Positions 35,128 through 43,335 of a stretch of DNA of 64,000 nucleotides are shown here, piece after piece (position 1 is the stretch's first letter; every line of letters begins with the position of its first letter). Below the pieces are notes generated by a model, which saw only the letters and a list, made by a program, of their open reading frames with translations, did no database searches and was not told the DNA's origin. This DNA is from Sutterella faecalis. GTDB taxonomy: Bacteria > Pseudomonadota > Gammaproteobacteria > Burkholderiales > Burkholderiaceae_F. The stretch is from the NCBI RefSeq assembly GCF_006337085.1, contig NZ_CP040882.1, positions 372,001 through 436,000 on the forward strand. The letters run 5' to 3'. Both the position numbers and the translations under genes were made by a program.

Positions 35128-36120
35128 ATGCAGCGCAGAGACTTATTAATCGCAGGATCCCTCTCAGGCGTAGCCGCTTCCGCCTCGATCCGGGCGGCAG
35201 AAATGTCATCATCGCAGAGCGCAGCCCTGAAGGAACTGAACAGCATTCCGCTCCGCCATGCCGTCGATGATCCGGCGGCGCCGATAGTGTATTTCAGCCG
35301 CGAAATCACGCCCGAATCGCTCTTGAAGCTCTATGAGGCGCTCGGCCGCCCGGCCCGGGGAAAGACCGGCATCAAGATCACCTTCGAATCCCCGAACGGA
35401 CCGCACCTCGATCCGGCGCTCCTCAAACTCCTTTGCGACAAGGTTCAGGGGACGATCATCGACTGCAACGGATTCACGGGGCCGCGCGACACCACCGCCG
35501 GCAACCTCAGAGTCGCAGAAGGTCACGGCTTCACGGGGATCGCCCCGATCGACATTCTCGACGCCGACGGCGACATGGATCTTCCGGTTCGAAACGGCTA
35601 TAGGCGCAAGTTCGCACGCACGGGCCGGCACTTTGCTCAGTATGAATCCCTCATCTCCGTCGTCCGCTTCAAGGCTCACCACCTGCCCCGCTACGGCGGC
35701 ACGATGAAGAACCTCTCCATCTGCCTTGGATCCATCTCGGGGAAAGCCATCATTCACAGCGGCGGCAACGTGACGACGCATTACACGTCCACTTCCGACG
35801 AGATTACGGCTCAAGCCATGGCCGATGCCGTGAAGGCCGCGATGGACTACCGGAAGGACCGCTGGTGCTTCATCAATGTGCTTGACGCCTTCAGCCCGGA
35901 CGACAGCTGCAGCCACGCGAGAAACCTCGGCAACATCGGCATTTTTGCGTCCATCGACCCGGTGGCCGTGGACCAGGCGGCGGTCGACGTCACCTTCGGC
36001 GCCGCGCCGGACGAGGAAACCCGCAGAGCCTGGGAGGAATACCACAGCACGATGCTCCTCCCGAAGGCAGAGAAAATCGGGGTCGGCCGCACCCATTACA
36101 GGCTGCTTTCAATCGATTAA
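35128..36120 (+). CDS. DUF362 domain protein with signal peptide
   Basis: This 330-residue protein starts with a short signal (MQRRDLLIAGSLSGVAASASI, cleavage near IRAAE). The DUF362 fold follows, with GKTGIKITFESPNGPHLDPA, the KAHHLPRYGGTMKNLSICLG segment and the C-terminal SIDPVAVDQAAVDV. Many relatives carry a 4Fe-4S ferredoxin tail. None is seen here, and only scattered cysteines are present. The enzymatic role is unknown. It is divergent from an AraC regulator and ends in a shared bidirectional terminator. Confidence 0.85.
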   Translation: MQRRDLLIAGSLSGVAASASIRAAEMSSSQSAALKELNSIPLRHAVDDPAAPIVYFSREITPESLLKLYEALGRPARGKTGIKITFESPNGPHLDPALLKLLCDKVQGTIIDCNGFTGPRDTTAGNLRVAEGHGFTGIAPIDILDADGDMDLPVRNGYRRKFARTGRHFAQYESLISVVRFKAHHLPRYGGTMKNLSICLGSISGKAIIHSGGNVTTHYTSTSDEITAQAMADAVKAAMDYRKDRWCFINVLDAFSPDDSCSHARNLGNIGIFASIDPVAVDQAAVDVTFGAAPDEETRRAWEEYHSTMLLPKAEKIGVGRTHYRLLSID

Positions 36121-36204
36121 ATCAGAAGGATTTGAAAAAAATTTCTTCCAATCACGCGTCAAAGTGCAGCACTCCGCTTGATCGAATGCGGGGAGCAATT
36201 ACGG

Positions 36205-36242
36205 AAAAGGACCCGACTGATGACAGCCCGGGTCCTTTTTCT
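36205..36242. terminator. Bidirectional terminator between DUF362 and pepT
   Basis: AAAAGGACCCG and CGGGTCCTTTTT form an 11-bp stem with a 13-base loop and U-tracts on both strands, serving the two convergent genes. Confidence 0.85.
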
Positions 36243-36262
36243 ATTCCAGCGGACTTCCTAAA

Positions 36263-37549
36263 TTACCGCAGCGACGCAACCTCTGCCGACATTTTCCCGA
36301 GCTCCACAGCCACCTCATGGGACTTGATGAGGGACTCCACCGGGAGACACTCATAAACGCCGTGGAAGTTGAGTCCGCCCGTGAAGAAATTGGGCGTGGG
36401 AAGACCCATCTCAGAGATGCGGCAGCCGTCCGAGCCGCCGCGGACCGGGTTCTCGACGATGTCGAGGCCGACGCGCCGGAACGCTTCGCGCGCGATGTCG
36501 CAGACCTTCGGGAAGTGCTCGAGATAGTTTTTAAGGTTGTAGTACTGGTCCTTCACCGTCACCGTGACGCGTCCGCCCCAGACCTTGTTCATCTCTTCGG
36601 CCACCTTCCTCACGTAAGCCTTCCGGTCCTCAAACTTCACATTGTCGTGGTCGCGGATCAGCATCCTCACGTCGACGCCGCGCACGGCGCCCGTGATTCC
36701 GATCGGATGGAAGAAGCCTTCATACATCGAGGTCTTCTCGGGGACGCTCTCAGACGGGAAGCGAGAAAGGAAGTCCATCGCCATCCGGATGGCGTTCACC
36801 ATCTTGTCCTTCGCGGACCCCGGATGAACGTTGAGGCCTTCGAAATGCGCAGTCACCATGGCTGCGTTGAAGGTTTCAGTGTCAAAGCCCCCTCTTTCGC
36901 CGCCGTCCACCGTATAGGCATAAGCGGCGCCGAACTCCTTCGGATCGAATTTCGCCGTGCCCCGGCCGATTTCCTCGTCGGGCGTTACGCAGAAGCATAA
37001 GCGCGCATGCGGAATCTCCGGGTGATCAATGAAGTACTTCGCCGTTTCAATGAGGACCGCAATCCCTGCCTTGTCGTCGGCGCCGAGGAGCGTCGTGCCG
37101 TCCGTGACGACGAGCTTTTCTCCGGCATATTTACCGACTTCCGGGAAGCGGTCGAGGGAAGGAACGATGTCCTTTTCCTTGTTGAGGCAAATGTTGCCGC
37201 CCTCGTAGTCGATCACCTTCCATTTGGCTGGCGCCCCGCTCGCCTCGGGCGACGTATCCATGTGCGCGATGAGGCCGAGCGCGGGCGCATTTTCATAATC
37301 CTTCGTCGCCTCAATCCAGCCGTAGACGATGCCGTAGGGCGTCACGCGGGTTTCGCGGACGCCGACCGACTGAAATTCCTTCTCGAGAAGCGCCGCATAG
37401 GCGAGCTGCGCTTTGGTAGACGGGAAGTCGGGCGACTGCGGGTCGCTCGTCGTGTCGTACTGCGTATAGGAAAGGAAGCGCTGCAGGATGAGCGGCAGCG
37501 ACTCAAATTCGGATTTTGAAAAATTCCCGTAATAGCTCATTTCCAGCAT
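36263..37549 (-). CDS. pepT: Peptidase T (tripeptide aminopeptidase)
   Basis: The start at 37549 has GGGAG upstream and gives 428 residues, close to the usual length of about 410. M20 metallopeptidase zinc motifs are intact: GLIAHMDTSPEASG, TTLLGADDKAGIAV, TPDEEIGRG, YTVDGGERGGFDTE and FFTGGLNFHGVYE. It cleaves the N-terminal residue from tripeptides in the cytoplasm. The neighbouring DcuC carrier on the other strand fits a peptide- and dicarboxylate-using lifestyle. Confidence 0.94.
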   Translation of the reverse strand: MLEMSYYGNFSKSEFESLPLILQRFLSYTQYDTTSDPQSPDFPSTKAQLAYAALLEKEFQSVGVRETRVTPYGIVYGWIEATKDYENAPALGLIAHMDTSPEASGAPAKWKVIDYEGGNICLNKEKDIVPSLDRFPEVGKYAGEKLVVTDGTTLLGADDKAGIAVLIETAKYFIDHPEIPHARLCFCVTPDEEIGRGTAKFDPKEFGAAYAYTVDGGERGGFDTETFNAAMVTAHFEGLNVHPGSAKDKMVNAIRMAMDFLSRFPSESVPEKTSMYEGFFHPIGITGAVRGVDVRMLIRDHDNVKFEDRKAYVRKVAEEMNKVWGGRVTVTVKDQYYNLKNYLEHFPKVCDIAREAFRRVGLDIVENPVRGGSDGCRISEMGLPTPNFFTGGLNFHGVYECLPVESLIKSHEVAVELGKMSAEVASLR

Positions 37550-37772
37550 GAACGACTCCCGAAAAGAAAATGCCTTCCCGATTAAAGGGAAATGCATCGA
37601 AGTTTAGACCCGGCATAAGTATTTCGAGCAGTTCAATATTGGTGAGGACGCCCAAAATTAGTGCAAACCCTCTGTCACAACGGTCCAATACCTTTCTGCA
37701 CTAGGGAGTTGCACCTATAGATAGTGCTGTTTTCATTATTAAAATACGCAAAATAACTTATATTTCAATAAT

Positions 37773-37806
37773 GTCATCTGAAAATATTTATCTATTTTCA
37801 GATGAC
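37773..37806 (+). terminator. Leader stem-loop with T-rich tail upstream of the DcuC gene (possible attenuator)
   Basis: A perfect 13-bp inverted repeat (GTCATCTGAAAAT and ATTTTCAGATGAC) with an 8-base loop is followed by GTTTTCTTTT. It ends 30 bp before the dcuC-like ATG. It has the form of an intrinsic terminator placed in the 5' leader. Confidence 0.6.
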
Positions 37807-37836
37807 GTTTTCTTTTACCTCCAGGAGACGAAATTC

Positions 37837-39108
37837 ATGACATGGGAAATGTGGGCGGCGCTCGCCGTAGTCTGCGTAACCGTATATGGGCTCTTAAAGC
37901 GCTGGGAAACCCGCCTTGTGCTTCTCACCTCGGGCTTCGTCATGTGCCTGCTGTCGCTCAACCCGATTGCAGCCTTCCAGCAGTTCGACAAATCGATGAC
38001 GAGCGCCTCGCTCATCATCGTGATCTGCTCGGCCATGGGCTTTGCACGCGTGATGAACATCACGAAGTGCGACCTTCACCTCGTTTCACTTCTCACGAAG
38101 CCCCTCAACAAGCTCGGCATTCTCCTTCTTCCCTGCTGCATGATCGTGACGGGCGTTGTGTCCATCGCGATTTCGTCTCTGGCCGGCATGTGCGCCGCGA
38201 TCGGCCCCACGATCTGCGCCCTCATGATCCGCGCGGGCTTCCGTCCGGCCATGGCCGCAGCCACGGTGATTGCCTCGACGCTTCCCTCCTTCTGGTCCCC
38301 GGGGTCGTCCCACAACGGGTTCGTTGCGAAGCTCGCTGACTGGCCCATCATGGAGTACCTCACCTACACGGGCACCCGCACGCTCCTGATCTCGATCGTC
38401 TGCATTGCGCTCATGGTCGGCTGCTGCCTGCTCTTCGGCGACTTCAAGAAGGGCGGATTCGAAAATGACGGCGTGCACGATGCCGCCAACAAGGTCGAGC
38501 TCCCCGAACACCCGAACCTCCTCTGGGCATTTGCACCGCTCCTTCCCGTGGTGCTCCTCTTCGTCGTCGCCGTCTGCTTCCCGCAGGTGAAGATCTCGGT
38601 TGCGACCGCCATGCTGATCGGCGTCATCTATACGCTCCTCGTCACGCGCTTCAATCCCGCCGACATCACCCGCAAGTTCTTTGACGGCATGGGTCATGGC
38701 TACGGCAACATTCTCGGCCTCATCATTGCGGCCGGCGTCTTCGCTGCGGGCCTGCGCTCCTGCGGCGTGATCGACGTCTTCGTCGAGGCGCTCAAAGGGT
38801 CTTCGGACCTCGCGAAGCTCGGCGCTGCCGTCGGCCCATATGTTCTCGGCGTGATGACGGGCTCGGGCGACGCTGCCGCCTTCGCCTTCAATGAAGCCGT
38901 GACGCCGCATGCCGCCGCCTTCGGCCTCACGATTCCCGACCTCGGCTACCTCGCGAGCGTCGCCGCAACGTTCGGCCGCGTTTCCTCGCCGCTCGCCGCC
39001 GGCGTGATCGTTGTTTCCGGCATTGCCGGCGTCTCGCCGATCGAAGTGATCAAGCGTTCTGCACCGGTGCAGATCTGCACGCTCACGTTCCTCTTCCTCA
39101 TCAGCTGA
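37837..39108 (+). CDS. C4-dicarboxylate anaerobic carrier, DcuC family
   Basis: The start at 37837 has AGGAG upstream and gives 423 residues; the upstream in-frame extension covers the leader hairpin. About ten to twelve hydrophobic helices are present. DcuC landmarks are AAATVIASTLPSFWSPGSSHN near residue 150 and VMTGSGDAAAFAFNEAVTPH near 345. It should exchange or export succinate and import fumarate or malate during anaerobic fumarate respiration, linking to the reductases elsewhere in the window. Expression may be attenuated by the leader terminator. Confidence 0.88.
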   Translation: MTWEMWAALAVVCVTVYGLLKRWETRLVLLTSGFVMCLLSLNPIAAFQQFDKSMTSASLIIVICSAMGFARVMNITKCDLHLVSLLTKPLNKLGILLLPCCMIVTGVVSIAISSLAGMCAAIGPTICALMIRAGFRPAMAAATVIASTLPSFWSPGSSHNGFVAKLADWPIMEYLTYTGTRTLLISIVCIALMVGCCLLFGDFKKGGFENDGVHDAANKVELPEHPNLLWAFAPLLPVVLLFVVAVCFPQVKISVATAMLIGVIYTLLVTRFNPADITRKFFDGMGHGYGNILGLIIAAGVFAAGLRSCGVIDVFVEALKGSSDLAKLGAAVGPYVLGVMTGSGDAAAFAFNEAVTPHAAAFGLTIPDLGYLASVAATFGRVSSPLAAGVIVVSGIAGVSPIEVIKRSAPVQICTLTFLFLIS

Positions 39109-39128
39109 CCGTAATCGCTTTCAGCAGT

Positions 39129-39158
39129 GTCCGGACGCCTTGAATCTTGCGTCCGGAC
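39129..39158 (+). terminator. Perfect 10-bp stem-loop after the DcuC gene
   Basis: GTCCGGACGC and GCGTCCGGAC flank a 10-base loop 20 bp after the stop. It has no T-run but precedes a second hairpin. Confidence 0.5.
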
Positions 39159-39183
39159 GCCGCCGGCGACAGGATTCGCTTCA

Positions 39184-39224
39184 GAAGGCCCGGATTTCCA
39201 GATTGGAAGCGGGCCTTCTCTATT
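39184..39224 (+). terminator. Second stem-loop after the DcuC gene
   Basis: GAAGGCCCG and CGGGCCTTC flank a 17-base loop, followed by TCTATT. It is probably the transcript end before the flavodoxin gene. Confidence 0.5.
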
Positions 39225-39334
39225 GAGCGCAAGCTGCGCGGAAAGTGTGAATTTTTGAGAGAATGAGGCAGAAGGCCGGGAACGCCCGCTTCTAGACTTT
39301 TCCTTAAGTTCAAAACGTTCTTAAGGAGAAGAAC

Positions 39335-39922
39335 ATGACGAATCCTGCTTTCACGCGCCGAGCCTGCCTCAGAGCATTGTCCGGACTTCTCGCCGCGGCT
39401 GCCGTCTCCCGCGCCGCCCACGCAGCAGACCCGAAGAAAATGATCGTTCTCTATTTCTCCTGGTCGGGGAGCACGCAGAAGGTCGCGGAGGAAATCCAGC
39501 GTCTCACGGGCTGCGACATCGCCCGGATTGAAACCGTGACGCCCTACCCGCGGGACTACAGCGAAACCGTGAGGATTGCAGTACCGGAGCGTGAAGGCAA
39601 GGCGCGGCCGCCCATCAAGCCGCTTCCGGACCTCTCCTCTTACGACGTGATTGCGATCGGCCACCCCATCTGGGGAGGTCAGATGCCGATGGCGCTCTAT
39701 ACGTTCCTCGAAAATACTGATCTGTCCGGGAAGACGATCTTCCACTTTTCAACGAGCGGCGGAAGCGGACTCGGGGACAGCCAGCAGGAAATCGCGAGGC
39801 TAGAACCCAATGCAAAGCTTCTCCCCGGCCATACGGTCTACGGCTGGGGAGGCGTGAGAGATTTGTCCGTTGTGCGCGGCTGGCTCGAGGCCGACGGGAT
39901 TGCGCTCAAAAGCGGAGTTTGA
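39335..39922 (+). CDS. Exported flavodoxin-like protein
   Basis: This 195-residue protein has aaggag upstream and begins with a signal containing two arginines (FTRRACLRALSG, cleavage near AHA-A at 30-31). The mature part is a flavodoxin fold: the FMN phosphate loop is YFSWSGSTQKVAEEI (about 39-53), and HPIWGGQMPMALYTFLE and STSGGSGLG supply the flavin-flanking loops. It resembles the Flavodoxin_4 group. A periplasmic flavodoxin is unusual and probably serves as an electron carrier or a quinone/flavin reductase. Confidence 0.87.
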   Translation: MTNPAFTRRACLRALSGLLAAAAVSRAAHAADPKKMIVLYFSWSGSTQKVAEEIQRLTGCDIARIETVTPYPRDYSETVRIAVPEREGKARPPIKPLPDLSSYDVIAIGHPIWGGQMPMALYTFLENTDLSGKTIFHFSTSGGSGLGDSQQEIARLEPNAKLLPGHTVYGWGGVRDLSVVRGWLEADGIALKSGV

Positions 39923-39984
39923 ATTTTTTCAAGCCGTCATCAATTCTTTCTGAGAGCACCTGAGGCGGCAATGCACGTGCCGGC

Positions 39985-41250
39985 TCAGGATTCGTGTAGC
40001 ATCACGCGGATGATTTCACGGTCCGTGTCGACCATGCCCTGGCTCGCAATGCGCCCGACCGCAGCCGCCGTATCGTCGGTAGTTTCCTGCACAATGCCGT
40101 CGCCCGCCCGGAAGGCTTTCTTGTGCTTCACCATGTCGAGCGCAAGAAGCGCGCCCTCGACCGACATGGAGATCTTGGCCGCGCACGAGGACTTAGCCCC
40201 GTCGCAGAGAAGCCCCGACGTAATTGCAAGCGCATTGCTGATGACGGCTTCGATTTCCTTGTCGGAAAGATGCTCGAGCATGGCAATGCCCGCGCCGCTC
40301 CCGCACCCGGCGCTCACGGCGCCGCAGTAGGCGGAAAGCTTTCCGATCCCCTGCTTCAGGGCAATCGTGACAAGGTCGGAGAGAAGAAGCGCCCGGATGA
40401 CTTCCTCATCCGTGGAATGAAGCGCTTCGCCGAAGATCGCGACCGGCACGCTCGCCGTAATCCCCTGATTGCCGCTTCCCGACACAATGACGACGGGAAG
40501 TTCGCAGCCGTTCATGCGGGCGTCGGATGCCGCTGCCGCCCAGGCGCGCGCCTTCACGGCCGGATCATCGGTGTCTCTCGCAAGGAGAATCTGACCGATC
40601 GTGGCGCCCCAGCTGCCCTTCAATCCTTCTCTGGCGATAGCGAGGTTGCATCCCATCTGGCGGCGAAGAAGCGATTCCGTTTCTGTGCCCTTAAGAGGCA
40701 TTTCGCGCGCGATGCGGATCAACTCTGCAATCGACCAGTTTTCCCTGGGTGCCGAATCCTCACAGACGTCGCCTTCGGAAAAGATCCTCCGGCCGTCCTC
40801 TTCAATGCAGGTGATGTTCGTGTGATAGGTGCGGATCGTGACGGAGGTGGTTTTTCCTCTGAGGGTTCCCGTTACGCGGATGAAGAAGACATCGGGCTCC
40901 GTAGACTGACGGATCGTCATGGGTTCATGGACGCGCCGTCCGATCTCCGCGCGTTCCTCGTCTGAAACCTGAGCGAGCACCTGGAGCTTCGCCTCAGGAC
41001 GGCGCGACACGAATCCGGCAGCCACCGCAGCTTCAATGCCGTAGAGTCCGCCCGTATTCGGAACGATGACGCTCTTCACGTTCTTCACGATGTTGCGCGA
41101 AACTTCAACGTCGATGGACTCCGGATAGCCCCCGAGGCGCTTTCCAGCTTCAGCGGCAGCATATGCCAGAGCAATGGGTTCCGTGCAGCCCATTGCGGGA
41201 AGAAGTTCCTTGAGAAGCGCTTCGCGGTAGGGAGTATATGAATCCGTCAT
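39985..41250 (-). CDS. L-cysteine desulfidase / UPF0597 serine dehydratase-like protein (CyuA family)
   Basis: This 421-residue protein (an in-frame ATG at 41280 is also possible) has the family start LPAMGCTEPIALAYAAA. Clusters of cysteines in AYCGAVSAGCGSGAG and LLCDGAKSSCAAK fit iron-sulfur ligation. E. coli CyuA (YhaM) degrades cysteine to pyruvate, sulfide and ammonia under anaerobic conditions. The same reaction is likely here, although a serine-type substrate is possible. No transporter or regulator gene adjoins it. No clear Shine-Dalgarno decides the start. Confidence 0.87.
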   Translation of the reverse strand: MTDSYTPYREALLKELLPAMGCTEPIALAYAAAEAGKRLGGYPESIDVEVSRNIVKNVKSVIVPNTGGLYGIEAAVAAGFVSRRPEAKLQVLAQVSDEERAEIGRRVHEPMTIRQSTEPDVFFIRVTGTLRGKTTSVTIRTYHTNITCIEEDGRRIFSEGDVCEDSAPRENWSIAELIRIAREMPLKGTETESLLRRQMGCNLAIAREGLKGSWGATIGQILLARDTDDPAVKARAWAAAASDARMNGCELPVVIVSGSGNQGITASVPVAIFGEALHSTDEEVIRALLLSDLVTIALKQGIGKLSAYCGAVSAGCGSGAGIAMLEHLSDKEIEAVISNALAITSGLLCDGAKSSCAAKISMSVEGALLALDMVKHKKAFRAGDGIVQETTDDTAAAVGRIASQGMVDTDREIIRVMLHES

Positions 41251-41401
41251 GGTCGCAGGGGTCAGGAAAGAGATAGGCACATCAACTTAGCCAATCGGAT
41301 CAATTAACGCAACAGAGAAGAATCCATTAGGTGTAAACAGGGATCTTTGCGGCAAGACCGAAAGCATGATGAAGCCTCATCAAGCGATGACGGACGTGCG
41401 G

Positions 41402-43312
41402 TTATCTTGCATTTACAGGCGTAACGGAACTGAGCTCGCTCTTCACGAAAGCCTTCACCTCATCTTCGAAGGCTTCAAGCGACAGATGCCCGGCCTCGAC
41501 TTCCTTCAGCTTTTCCTCATACTGCGCGGTGAGGACGGCGCTTCGCATCCGCGGACTCACCTTGAGAAGAAGCAACCTTCCTTTTTCCGAGCAGTGAAGC
41601 TTCTTTCCTTCCGTCACGAGAAATTCGCGTCGCTTCAATTCCGAAATGATGGCCGCGCGCGTGGCCGGCGTCCCGATCCCGTCGGCTTCCTTGAGCCGGG
41701 CCCGGATCCTCGGGTCGTCATAAGCCCGGTGAATGCTTTCCATGGCCGCAATGAGCGTGCCTTCAGTGTAGTAAAGCGGCGGCTTGGTCTTCGCCTCGAC
41801 GCCCTTTACTTCCCGCACCTCCACTTTGTCGCCGGCCTTCAGTTTCGGAAGCTCCTGCTCGTCGTCGGCGCCGCCCTCTTCCTTCCGGGTTTTCTCCTTT
41901 TCACGCCGCTCGGCTTCGATCTGCTTCCTGTAAAGCACCTTCCAGCCTTCTCTCTTAGGAATGTTCCCCGAGGCTTCGAAAGCTTCTCCGCCGATACGCA
42001 GAATAATCTTCGTCGACTCATATTCATATGCCGGGAAGAACTGTGCGAGATAGCGCTTTGCGACGAGCCCGTAGAGCTTTTGCTCGTCGGCGGAGAGCTT
42101 CGACCAGTCGGCGGCAAGCCCCGTCGGAATAATGCCGTGATGCGCCGTCACTTTGCCGTCGTTCCAGACGGGGGACTTGATGGCGGGATCGGCCTTTCCG
42201 CAGATGCCTTCCGCTCCAGGGATCGTCCTGGCAATTGCGGCAATCACCTTCGGAGCATCGGCATGCTGACTCACGGGAAGAAACTGACAGTCCGTGCGCG
42301 GGTAGGAAATGCACTTATGCTTTTCGTAGAGCGACTGACAAATGCTGAGGGTCTTCTCCGCCGTGAAGCCGAAAGCTTTGGAACCGGCCTGCTGAATATC
42401 GGCAAGAGAAAAGCATTTGGGCTGCGCCTGGCGCTTCAATTTCGTTTCGGCAGAAATCACCTCGCCCTCACGGCATCCCTGAAGTTTTTCGACGAGCTTC
42501 CTGCCGAATTCGAGGTCAATGAGGCGCCCTTCCTCGTCGAGTCCTGATTGATTCGCTCCGGGCTTCCATTTCGCCTGGAAAGACTTCCCGCCGCCCAGGC
42601 AGGAGGCCAGTATATTGAGATACGGGACGGGCTTGAAGTTCCTGACGGCATAGTCGCGCTGAGCGACGAGCGTCAGTGTCGGCGTCTGGACGCGCCCGAC
42701 AACGATCAGATTCCTCGCGCCCTTTGCTTCCTCGCGCAGCGTATAAAAGCGCGAGAGATTCATGCCGAGAAGCCAGTCTGCGCGGCTTCTGCCGCGCGCA
42801 GCATCGCGCATGCCGACGAAATTGCGGTTGGGCTTCAGCTGAGAGAGCGCCTTCCTGATCGATTCCGGATCAATCGCCGACGCCCAGAAGCGGTCAACGG
42901 GCTTTCGGCACTTAAAGTGCTCGAGCACCTCGTCCACAAGGAGCTGCCCCTCGCGGTCCGGGTCGCCCGCGTTGACGACGCGCCGCTTTGTCGCCTTGAG
43001 AAGCTTCCCGATGGCGGCAAGCTGCGCTTTTGCGCCGCCGTCAGACTTTCTGACCATCTGCCACGCTTCCGGAAAGATCGGGAGATCCTCCATGCGCCAG
43101 GGCTTCTTGCCGTTTTTGAGCGTCGGGACGCTCTCAGGCAGATAAGCGTCGGGCTCGGCCTGCGCGAGGAGATGACCGAAGCACCAGGTAACGACCGTGC
43201 CGCCGCGGCAGATGATGAAGGACTTCTCCCTTCTTTCAACGCCGATTCCTTCGGCGATCGCGCGCGCGAGGCTCGGTTTTTCGGCGATGTAGAGCGTATC
43301 GATGTCGGTCAA
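41402..43312 (-). CDS. topB: DNA topoisomerase III
   Basis: This 636-residue type IA topoisomerase starts with TTG at 43312, with GGAG ten bases upstream. The N-terminal Toprim domain opens TLYIAEKPSLARAIAEGIG and contains NAGDPDREGQLL. The catalytic tyrosine lies in CISYPRTDCQFLP. The C-terminal region keeps GIGTPATRAAIISELK. It relaxes and decatenates single-stranded DNA intermediates. The gene lies 23 bp downstream of, and co-directional with, the RloB-like gene, so the two may be co-transcribed. Confidence 0.94.
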   Translation of the reverse strand: MTDIDTLYIAEKPSLARAIAEGIGVERREKSFIICRGGTVVTWCFGHLLAQAEPDAYLPESVPTLKNGKKPWRMEDLPIFPEAWQMVRKSDGGAKAQLAAIGKLLKATKRRVVNAGDPDREGQLLVDEVLEHFKCRKPVDRFWASAIDPESIRKALSQLKPNRNFVGMRDAARGRSRADWLLGMNLSRFYTLREEAKGARNLIVVGRVQTPTLTLVAQRDYAVRNFKPVPYLNILASCLGGGKSFQAKWKPGANQSGLDEEGRLIDLEFGRKLVEKLQGCREGEVISAETKLKRQAQPKCFSLADIQQAGSKAFGFTAEKTLSICQSLYEKHKCISYPRTDCQFLPVSQHADAPKVIAAIARTIPGAEGICGKADPAIKSPVWNDGKVTAHHGIIPTGLAADWSKLSADEQKLYGLVAKRYLAQFFPAYEYESTKIILRIGGEAFEASGNIPKREGWKVLYRKQIEAERREKEKTRKEEGGADDEQELPKLKAGDKVEVREVKGVEAKTKPPLYYTEGTLIAAMESIHRAYDDPRIRARLKEADGIGTPATRAAIISELKRREFLVTEGKKLHCSEKGRLLLLKVSPRMRSAVLTAQYEEKLKEVEAGHLSLEAFEDEVKAFVKSELSSVTPVNAR

Positions 43313-43335
43313 CGGTGTAGTTCTCCAAACAGGAA

